Assembly (NCBI RefSeq): GCF_003285005.1
Contig: NZ_QMFA01000007.1
Location: 101,242-165,241 of the forward strand
Reading direction: 5' to 3'
Source of the DNA: Paenibacillus sp. YN15
Lineage (GTDB): Bacteria > Bacillota > Bacilli > Paenibacillales > NBRC-103111
DNA length: 64,000 nt
The first letter of the stretch is position 1. The number at the start of each line of letters is the position of its first letter. A program made the translations under genes and the position numbers. Positions 34,356 through 41,270 of the stretch are shown here, piece by piece. The notes beneath the pieces are model-generated. The model had not been told where the DNA came from. It saw only the letters and a program-made list of their open reading frames with translations, and ran no database searches.

Positions 34356-34601
34356 CTATTTCAAAAAGGGCCACAGCTTTTCGGCAATTTTCCCTGCTTC
34401 CACATGATAGGTCCCCGTGGAAACAGCCTGCTTCAGTTCTTCCAGCTTCTTCGAGTTCTGCACGTTCAGCAATTCCTTGGCTTCTGAGGAAATCTGCACT
34501 TCATCCGTTCGCTTCTTCACATCCGAGGATGTCGGCGCAACGCTCATATTCTTCCTATACGGATTGACATTCCCGATGCGGGATGGTTCATTGATCTTCA
34601 T
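34356..34601 (-). CDS. flgM: Anti-sigma-D factor FlgM
   Basis: 81 residues; N-terminus basic and disordered (MKINEPSRIGNVNPYRKN), C-terminal half with the sigma-binding helices (VQISSEAKELL, RTDEV, IAEKLWPFL). It holds sigma-D until hook completion. ATG after AGAGGTG. A sigma-D promoter lies directly upstream, giving the expected feedback. Confidence 0.93.
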   Translation of the reverse strand: MKINEPSRIGNVNPYRKNMSVAPTSSDVKKRTDEVQISSEAKELLNVQNSKKLEELKQAVSTGTYHVEAGKIAEKLWPFLK

Positions 34602-34630
34602 AACGAGTCACCTCTTTGGGTCCGACAAAT

Positions 34631-34664
34631 AAAAAACCGATAATAGTATATCCCTATTATCGGC
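34631..34664 (-). terminator. yvyF terminator whose stem contains the flgM sigma-D -10 box
   Basis: Perfect stem CCGATAATAG (34637-34646) with CTATTATCGG (34654-34663) followed by TTTTTT on the minus strand. Confidence 0.85.
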
Positions 34665-34684
34665 ATTGCACATAGGATTGTTTA
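34657..34684 (-). promoter_or_regulatory. Sigma-D promoter of flgM
   Basis: TAAA (34681-34684), 16 bases, GCCGATAA (34657-34664) on the minus strand, almost consensus. The -10 is the upstream arm of the terminator stem. Confidence 0.8.
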
Positions 34685-34696
34685 GATCAAGTTCAT

Positions 34697-35131
34697 TTAT
34701 AAGAAGCGGTCCTTCTGCAGTCGTTCCTTAATGTTATAGCTGGTACCCTCCGGTTGTTTCTGCTTCAAGGACTCCCGGCGCTGTTCGTCTTCCTTGGCAT
34801 GCTGCATGTCCCGGGTGATCTTCTTCCGGCAATCCGGACAGATATGCCCTTCCTTGATCGGCGCACCGCAGGATTCGCATGGATAGAACATATTTGGCAT
34901 ATTTAAAATGGAAATTCGTCCCTCGCGGATAAACTTCACAATTTGACGGAACGGGATTTCGGTTTCATCACTTAACTGCTGGATGGTGCAGCCCCGGTTT
35001 TCCCTTAAATATTTAGCGGCAACCTCATACATCTTGTCGATTTCTTTTACGCACGCAGGGCAGACATCATGGATATTATTCTTGGCATAAAGCCGGCCGC
35101 AGCGGCTGCAATTATCTACATTCAACCCCAT
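34697..35131 (-). CDS. yvyF: YvyF / TIGR03826 flagellar-region zinc-ribbon protein
   Basis: 144 residues starting MGLNVDNCSRCGRLY at 35131, eight bases after GAGAGGTG. An N-terminal zinc ribbon (CSRCG...CPAC, residues 8-28), a helix-turn-helix-like middle (TIQQLSDETEIPFRQIVKFIREG) and a second ribbon (CESCG...CPDC). Conserved before flgM in Bacillales; role not established. Confidence 0.9.
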   Translation of the reverse strand: MGLNVDNCSRCGRLYAKNNIHDVCPACVKEIDKMYEVAAKYLRENRGCTIQQLSDETEIPFRQIVKFIREGRISILNMPNMFYPCESCGAPIKEGHICPDCRKKITRDMQHAKEDEQRRESLKQKQPEGTSYNIKERLQKDRFL

Positions 35132-35164
35132 TGAAAAACACCTCTCCCCCGGCAAAAACTTCGT

Positions 35165-35557
35165 TTATTGCTTCTGCAGGTTCATCTGTTCCTTTAGCTG
35201 CTCTACATCTGCCATGGTCTGATCCAGATCATGCTCCAGCGCAATCTGTCCCCGGCGGAGACGGCGCAGCTCAGTTTTGGTTTCGGTCTTGAACTCACCC
35301 AGATCATCGCGGAGTTCCTTGAAGTTGCGGCTGGTCTCATCCCGGAAGGCGTACATTTCATCCTTGAATTGATGCATTTCGTTCTTGAATTCGTACATCT
35401 CGCTTTTGAATTCATGCATTTCACTTTTGAATTCGCCAAGCTCCTGCCGGAGGCTCCGCAAGTCTGTCTCCACCCGGTCCAGCCCGCCTGTTACCTTGGC
35501 ATTGATAATTTCCACATTCTTCAGCAACGCCAGCAACAGCTCCTTCGTGTCGTCCAT
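35165..35557 (-). CDS. Coiled-coil protein with tandem heptads
   Basis: 130 residues starting MDDTKELLLALLKNVE at 35557 after GGGAGGGAG. Residues about 40-75 contain five back-to-back heptads of the type EFK(S/N/D)EM(H/Y), followed by more coiled coil (LRDDLGEFKTETKTELRRLRRG). No membrane segment. The heptads are so regular that they look like recent duplication of a 21-base unit. Function unknown; it lies between comFC and yvyF, facing the same way. Confidence 0.75.
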   Translation of the reverse strand: MDDTKELLLALLKNVEIINAKVTGGLDRVETDLRSLRQELGEFKSEMHEFKSEMYEFKNEMHQFKDEMYAFRDETSRNFKELRDDLGEFKTETKTELRRLRRGQIALEHDLDQTMADVEQLKEQMNLQKQ

Positions 35558-35620
35558 TCCGCTCCCTCCCTGTCCATCTAGCATACGATATTTTAGGCAC
35601 CCCGACAATAGTGGAAAATA

Positions 35621-36403
35621 TCATCTCGCCCAGCACAAGCCATATATCCGGGCCTGAGGCAAGCTCCCGCAGATGGCTTCCGCACATTGGGTCAAGGTGC
35701 TGCCTGTGGTGTAAACATCATCCACAATGAGGATGCGGAGCTTTTGCCGTTTGAGCGCCCTTTGGAGCTTGGCGGCCCGGCCGGGAATGACAGCGAAGGC
35801 TCCCCGCATGTTCTCCATCCGCTCGTGACGGGACATCTTGCTTTGTTTGCCCGTATGCCGCTGCCGCGACAAAAGAGAGACGACAGGCAGGCCGACTTGC
35901 TCGCCGAGAATAACCGCCATTTGCTCCGCTTGATTAAAGCCCCTTTCCGCGGCCCGCTCCGGACTAACCGGCACGAAGGTAATGCAATCGAAGCCGCGTT
36001 TCTTCATAGCTGGATCAAGCATGTATAGCCCGTAGGCATGAACCAGCATACGCCCCAGCAGCACCTGCAGCCGCTCGTTGCCCCGGTACTTGTACATGGC
36101 CAAAAGCTGGCGCATATCGTCATCATAGCTCACGGCGCTGCGATTCATGACAAGAGCCCGCGGCCCCAGCCGCAGGCAATCCGGACAATGCTCCGCACGG
36201 CCGCATACAGGGCATTCTACCTCCCGAATCCACGGCATGGACTGAAAGCAAGCATCACATACCCGGAGCGGATTCCAGCCCGCATACTGCCTGGCTTGCC
36301 CACATAAGCTGCATAAACGGGCAGGCGGGGCAATCAGATGGGCCATGCTATGGAGAAGCCATTGGCGTATGGATTTCATACGATTTTCACCTGTTATATG
36401 CAT
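35621..36403 (-). CDS. comFC: ComFC-like phosphoribosyltransferase-fold competence protein
   Basis: 260 residues from ATG 36403, six bases after GAGGTG. A zinc finger at the N-terminus (CSLCG...CDAC, then CPVCGRAEHCPDC) is followed by a PRTase-type domain with VPVSPERAAERGFNQAE and ILIVDDVYTTGSTL. In competent bacteria ComFC (E. coli relative GntX) helps handle single-stranded DNA after uptake. 90 bases downstream of comFA; no comFB lies between them. Confidence 0.9.
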   Translation of the reverse strand: MHITGENRMKSIRQWLLHSMAHLIAPPARLCSLCGQARQYAGWNPLRVCDACFQSMPWIREVECPVCGRAEHCPDCLRLGPRALVMNRSAVSYDDDMRQLLAMYKYRGNERLQVLLGRMLVHAYGLYMLDPAMKKRGFDCITFVPVSPERAAERGFNQAEQMAVILGEQVGLPVVSLLSRQRHTGKQSKMSRHERMENMRGAFAVIPGRAAKLQRALKRQKLRILIVDDVYTTGSTLTQCAEAICGSLPQARIYGLCWAR

Positions 36404-36492
36404 ACCGTCACCTCGATTTTCAATAGTGCCCACGATTTTTTCCACGCGGATCTTGCCAATAGTCTTGCAGCGCAACTGGCAACCGGTATGGA

Positions 36493-38517
36493 TTATTCCC
36501 GCCGGCGGTCCGGCTGGTCCGATTCCAGCAAATATCCCTTCTTGCCGGCAAGCCTGTTCATCTCCCGGATTTGCCCAATGGCCCGCAATTGGGAGGCTGT
36601 CCATTCCCTGGACCCGAAGAATACTCTGCCTGCCGGATCATCCTTGCTGCGCCCCGCCCTTCCCGCCATTTGAACCAGAGAAGCCTCGTCAAACAAGGCA
36701 GCGTCCGCACCCAAAATAAATACATCGGATTTGGGCACCGTTACTCCCCGCTCCAGGATGGTGGTGGTCACCAGCAGCGCAAATGTCCGGTCGCGGAACC
36801 CCTGAACTGTATCCCGCCGATTCTCGTCCTTGGAGGAGGTGCCTTTTACCGCAAACTCGGGAAAGGTCTTTCCCAACAGCCGGACCAGCGGCTCCACCCA
36901 TGCGATACGGGGAACAAATACAAAGACCTGCGCCCCTCGCCGGAGGGAATCGGCCAATACGCTCCGCAGCTTCCCTGGAATACGTCCCTGCTTGAGCATC
37001 TGCTCCACCCGGGGCAAAACCAGGCGTTTGGGCACAGGCAATGGATGCCGGTGATACCGGACGGGAACCCGGACACAAGCAAGGGCTCCCCGGGCTGCCT
37101 CTTTCGCAAGTGCTGCAGGCGGCGTTGCCGACAGCAGAACATACCTTCCCGACCGCTTGCAGGCCCCCTCCGCCGCGTGGATAAGCATAGGATTATTATG
37201 GTATGGATACGCGTCCAGCTCATCGATAACCACCAAATCAAAAGCCTGATAAAACCGCATCAGCTGATGAGTCGTGGCCAGTGTTACCTGCCCTCTGCTC
37301 CAGCGCTCCTCGCTGCCGCCGTACAACGACACCACTGAGCACTCGGGAAACGCCTTGATCAGCCGGGGAGCCAGCTCCAGCACCACATCCTTGCGGGGAG
37401 TGGCGATCAGCACCTGACGGTTATGCGCCAGCTCATACTCAATCAAGGGGAAAATCATTTCCGTTTTCCCTGCCCCCGTTACTGCCCAAATCAGAAAACG
37501 GGGCAAGCCTGCCGGCTGGGCCCTTAACTTATCTGCAGGCACCACCGCCGATCTGGCCGCTGTGGCCTTCAGAAATCCAACACCTGCAAAAGCGGCATCC
37601 TTCTGGGCGGGACTTAGCCCCCAATGTCCCCAATCCGGTTCCTTGCAGAGTTCCCCCGCTCCATGTTGGTTAGCGCGCTCCAGCCAAGCCGGATCACCTC
37701 TGATCAGCACACTGCATTGCCTGATCCGCCCCATAGTCAGGCACTCCTCACAATATGCACAGAGCCCTCCGCATTCCTTGCACATTGACCAGTTGACCGC
37801 CCTCTGATGTCCGGAATTATCCTGCATAGAAGGGATAGTCGCTCTTCGGGATGAAGCCTCCCCAATGGCGAAGAAACGCAGCACTTGCCGCCCAATTTTC
37901 CGGAGAAAGTGAAACTCCCGCCCCATCTCACGGCTGCTCTCCGTACCGCATCTCCGGCATTTTACCGTATGGCGGATACTGCCTGTCCAGCTTTTTCGGC
38001 TGACCCACTCCATTCCCGGCTCCACCTGCAGAGCACCCAAGCAAACTCCGGCCTGGACATACCGTTTCCAATCGGACTGCCATTCGCCTAAACAGGCACT
38101 CTCCATCAATCCCGCAAGCTCCTCCGGCAATAAAGAACGCCCCGCCAGAATGCGGATCAATTGATCCAGCACCCTAAAATTGAGCGGAGCGCGACTGCTT
38201 GTCGATGCTTGTGTATGAAAAAGCAATGGTTCCATTTTGATCCGGGCCAAGTTTTCCCGGCTCATTCCTGCCTCCCGGCAGCCGATCACAAATTCCCTCC
38301 AAACATCCGTCGGATTTGTATTCCTGCGGCAATTCCGCTGCAGCCTGGCTGCCAGGTAAGACGCTTGTCCCAGCGAAACCTCCGGCCTGAACCGGACAAG
38401 AGCCGTACAGGCACTCAGCGATGCGTGCAACAGAGCCGCGTCGGTTTCATAATCCAAGGTAATTCTCCATTGCCATAACCCGTGGTTATTGCGAAGCCCA
38501 TACAATTCTGCTTTCAT
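36493..38517 (-). CDS. comFA: ComFA-like DEAD-box DNA-uptake helicase
   Basis: About 674 residues. The N-terminal third is variable. A four-Cys-type zinc finger (CRRCG, then CKECGGLCAYCEECL) precedes the helicase core. Walker A AVTGAGKTEM, motif II DELDAYP and motif VI QMAGRAGRSKDDP are intact. It is the cytoplasmic motor thought to pull transforming DNA in. The ATG at 38517 follows GGGGAGG but at a long 12-base spacing; an in-frame ATG at 38583 is an alternative. Followed by comFC. Confidence 0.92.
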   Translation of the reverse strand: MKAELYGLRNNHGLWQWRITLDYETDAALLHASLSACTALVRFRPEVSLGQASYLAARLQRNCRRNTNPTDVWREFVIGCREAGMSRENLARIKMEPLLFHTQASTSSRAPLNFRVLDQLIRILAGRSLLPEELAGLMESACLGEWQSDWKRYVQAGVCLGALQVEPGMEWVSRKSWTGSIRHTVKCRRCGTESSREMGREFHFLRKIGRQVLRFFAIGEASSRRATIPSMQDNSGHQRAVNWSMCKECGGLCAYCEECLTMGRIRQCSVLIRGDPAWLERANQHGAGELCKEPDWGHWGLSPAQKDAAFAGVGFLKATAARSAVVPADKLRAQPAGLPRFLIWAVTGAGKTEMIFPLIEYELAHNRQVLIATPRKDVVLELAPRLIKAFPECSVVSLYGGSEERWSRGQVTLATTHQLMRFYQAFDLVVIDELDAYPYHNNPMLIHAAEGACKRSGRYVLLSATPPAALAKEAARGALACVRVPVRYHRHPLPVPKRLVLPRVEQMLKQGRIPGKLRSVLADSLRRGAQVFVFVPRIAWVEPLVRLLGKTFPEFAVKGTSSKDENRRDTVQGFRDRTFALLVTTTILERGVTVPKSDVFILGADAALFDEASLVQMAGRAGRSKDDPAGRVFFGSREWTASQLRAIGQIREMNRLAGKKGYLLESDQPDRRRE

Positions 38518-38659
38518 TGCGGAATCGTGCCTCCCCTCAAAATTGGAGCCCCTGCCCAGACCGGACAGTGAAGCCACATTCAAATGGAGGAGTGCTTCTC
38601 CGACATTTCAACCTATGCTGGTGCTAAAGTATACAGAAACCAGTCTGCCCTGTAAGCGG

Positions 38660-39091
38660 TTACCCCCACAGAACAGCCAACCCTTCACCGTTTCCCCCTT
38701 GGGAAATCCGGTGAATCACAATCGGGTCATTGGGATGATCGGCCAGATATGATTCCACACTGGAATCCAGGACCCGGATCACACCTTCTTCCTTGCCGGC
38801 TGCCAGCCTCCGCACGATGGCCAGAGTTTCATCCTCGGAGTCCTCATCGGAGACTGCAATTTCAATTTTCCTGCCCCTTAATCTGGAGACAAACAATAGT
38901 GAACGCAAATACCATTCCACCTGGAGTTCGTTATTGCGCGTAATCAGCACAAATGTCGTGCAAGCCAATCCGCCGCGCCGGCGGCGCTTTACCGCATATG
39001 CCGCGTGAAGAATGGCCGCAGCCAAACCGTAGGCTCCGATAATCACGATTAATCCCCAGATCACAGGCAGTCCCTCCTTAAGGCTTTTCAT
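38660..39091 (-). CDS. Small membrane protein with a glycosyltransferase-2-like segment
   Basis: 143 residues. One membrane helix (about 10-32: VIWGLIVIIGAYGLAAAIL) is followed by basic RRRRGG and a cytoplasmic domain with FVLITRNNELQVEWYLRSL and IEIAVSDEDSEDETLAIVRRL, which look like the first two strands of a GT-A glycosyltransferase (family 2). It stops well before a full transferase fold would be complete. Start uncertain: ATG at 39091 lacks a clear ribosome binding site; TTG at 39118 is an option. Between comFA and degU. Confidence 0.7.
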   Translation of the reverse strand: MKSLKEGLPVIWGLIVIIGAYGLAAAILHAAYAVKRRRRGGLACTTFVLITRNNELQVEWYLRSLLFVSRLRGRKIEIAVSDEDSEDETLAIVRRLAAGKEEGVIRVLDSSVESYLADHPNDPIVIHRISQGGNGEGLAVLWG

Positions 39092-39173
39092 GAAGAAAAG
39101 CCGGCGTCCCAAGCACAAGCCAACCCATATTCCTGTTTAGGAACAGTATATGCTCGTGCGGCGCCCAGAGTTC

Positions 39174-39899
39174 CTACAACGTGACCCATCCATTCTTAAT
39201 AGCTACAATAACGGCCTGTGTCCTATCATCTACTTCCATTTTTTGCAGGATACTGCTTACATGATTTTTCACTGTCTTTTCGCTTATATAAAGAATTTCC
39301 CCGATTGCCTTGTTGCTCTTTCCTTCCGCCATCAGCCTGAGCACTTCCGCTTCCCGGCGGGTCAACGGGCTGTTGGGGGTATGTATATACTTGACGCCTG
39401 CTTCCTTTACGCCTACATCCGCCGCGGCCACTCCGGCATCATTCAGATAGGTCATTCTGCGGAGCTGGTTGATCAGCTTGCCTGTTACCTTGGGATGGAT
39501 ATAGGAATGCCCGGCCACTACGGAACGAATGGCATTGAGCAGCGCCTCCGCCTCCATGTCCTTCAGAAGATACCCTGTAGCTCCTTTGCGCAGCGTTTCG
39601 AACACATAGCTTTCATCATCGTGAATGGACAGAATAATAACTTTGATCTCCGGGAAAAATTCCCGCAGCTTCTCGGTTGCCGCAACGCCGTTTTCCACCG
39701 GCATATTGATGTCCATCAATACGATATCCGGACGCAGCACGTTGCACAGCTCCAGCACCTGAATGCCGTCGCCGCATTCGCCGATCACCTCAAGATCATT
39801 TTCCATATTGATGATGCGCTTCACTCCCTCCCGAAACAACTGATGATCATCTGCCAGGATAAGTTTGATTTTGCGGTTAGAAGTGGTTACCTTGTCCAT
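39174..39899 (-). CDS. degU: Response regulator DegU
   Basis: 241 residues. Receiver domain 12-130 with acidic pair Asp17/Asp18, phosphoacceptor Asp63 (VLMDINMP) and the conserved Lys in LLKD; C-terminal LuxR-type helix-turn-helix with LTRREAEVLRLMAEGKSNKAIGEIL and ISEKTVKNHVSSILQKM. Regulates exoenzymes, motility, competence and biofilm. Partner kinase degS lies 107 bases upstream. Confidence 0.97.
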   Translation of the reverse strand: MDKVTTSNRKIKLILADDHQLFREGVKRIINMENDLEVIGECGDGIQVLELCNVLRPDIVLMDINMPVENGVAATEKLREFFPEIKVIILSIHDDESYVFETLRKGATGYLLKDMEAEALLNAIRSVVAGHSYIHPKVTGKLINQLRRMTYLNDAGVAAADVGVKEAGVKYIHTPNSPLTRREAEVLRLMAEGKSNKAIGEILYISEKTVKNHVSSILQKMEVDDRTQAVIVAIKNGWVTL

Positions 39900-40006
39900 G
39901 CATGTGCCTCCTTATTGAATTTCATCAAATCTGGTTATATGGAGCATCAGACAGGCCACCGACATCATCATCCCCATATTATGTATGAAACGGCCCGGTG
40001 AAGGGC

Positions 40007-41170
40007 CTATTCCAATCTCCCGTCCTCCGGAGAGCCGATAGGGATGAGCATGGAAATTTTCGTCCCTGCTCCCAGCTGGGAATCAATATCCATCCGCCCC
40101 TCCAAAAGCTCCACCCGTTCCTGCATGCCAATCATGCCGAAGTTGATACCCTTGCCCAGCTTAGCCTCCACAATGCCAACGTCAAAGCCGGTGCCGTTAT
40201 CCTGCACAGTGATTTTGACCATCTTGGCCTGAAAGGTCACATCCAGGGTCACATAAGAAGCATTGGCATGTTTGTACACATTGGAAAACGCCTCTTGAAC
40301 CAACCGGTAGATTGCCACTTCCATCCCTGACGGCAGCCGGCATTCCCGGCCATACAGCTCAAACTTGGTGCGGATTTTAGTTTTGTCCTCATAATCCTGA
40401 ATGAACTTCCGCAAGGTAGGAACCAGTCCCAGATCATCCAGCGCCATAGGCCGCAGGTTGAAAATAATTTTGCGGACCTCCTCCAGGCCGCTTCGCAGCT
40501 GGCCCTTCAGGTCCCGGAGCTCCTCCTTAACGGAGTCAATTTCCTGACGGTTCAGCATACGTTCGGTGATCTCCGTCCGCAGCACTACATTAGCCATGGT
40601 TTGGGCCAGGCCGTCATGGATTTCCCGGGCAATACGCTTGCGTTCATCCTCCTGGGCAAGAATAATTTTCAGCCCCAGGAGCTGGCGGTTCTTGGCGGAT
40701 TCCAGAATGCGGGTCACCTGATTCAGATCCCCGGTCAGGTATTCCAGCACCACATTCATTTGGGAGACCAGGGTCTCCGCCCGTTCCACCTGCTTGTCGA
40801 CATTTTTGATCCGTTTTTGCAGCTCATCCCGCTTTTGCTTCAGATAATTTTCTTTTTCCCTGGCCAGGGTCAGCTGAAGCTGCATGCTGGTAGCCGCTTC
40901 GTACGAAATCCGGATGTCATTCTCCGTAAATTTCTGAAAGTCCCGGCTTACTTCCGTAAGCCGGAGTCTCGCACGTTTATAAGACAGCTCCAGCTTGTCC
41001 ACTTGATCAATCGTGCCGGATACATCCGCCAATACGGACTGAAGCTCTTTATTGAGTGACTCTCGTTCAGCCCGGGCACTCTCACAAATCTCATAGATTT
41101 GATATTTGCTGTCTTCCATGACGGTTATGGCATTTTTTATAACGCGATCAATGGCATCTACCTGCTGCAA
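40007..41170 (-). CDS. degS: Sensor histidine kinase DegS
   Basis: 387 residues, cytoplasmic, no membrane helix, as in B. subtilis. N-terminal DegS sensor and long coiled coil (about 1-170), HisKA_3 box with phosphorylated His185 (RIAREIHDGLAQTMANV), then an HATPase domain with the N box (EAFSNVYKHANAS) and G box (DNGTGFD). Start is TTG at 41170, with AAGGAG ten bases upstream. Phosphorylates DegU. Confidence 0.96.
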   Translation of the reverse strand: MQQVDAIDRVIKNAITVMEDSKYQIYEICESARAERESLNKELQSVLADVSGTIDQVDKLELSYKRARLRLTEVSRDFQKFTENDIRISYEAATSMQLQLTLAREKENYLKQKRDELQKRIKNVDKQVERAETLVSQMNVVLEYLTGDLNQVTRILESAKNRQLLGLKIILAQEDERKRIAREIHDGLAQTMANVVLRTEITERMLNRQEIDSVKEELRDLKGQLRSGLEEVRKIIFNLRPMALDDLGLVPTLRKFIQDYEDKTKIRTKFELYGRECRLPSGMEVAIYRLVQEAFSNVYKHANASYVTLDVTFQAKMVKITVQDNGTGFDVGIVEAKLGKGINFGMIGMQERVELLEGRMDIDSQLGAGTKISMLIPIGSPEDGRLE

Positions 41171-41270
41171 GCGGACCGTACTCCTTCTTCGTAAGCGAAT
41201 AAAGTTGCATCTATTTCTTTATAGTATCATAATTCGCCACTTTTTTAGTGATATTGAAGAACTATTTTCA

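Noticed and set aside
35385-35510. CRISPR-like or array-like repeat in the heptad gene
   Set aside because: The 21-base periodicity is coding, has no spacers and matches coiled-coil heptads.
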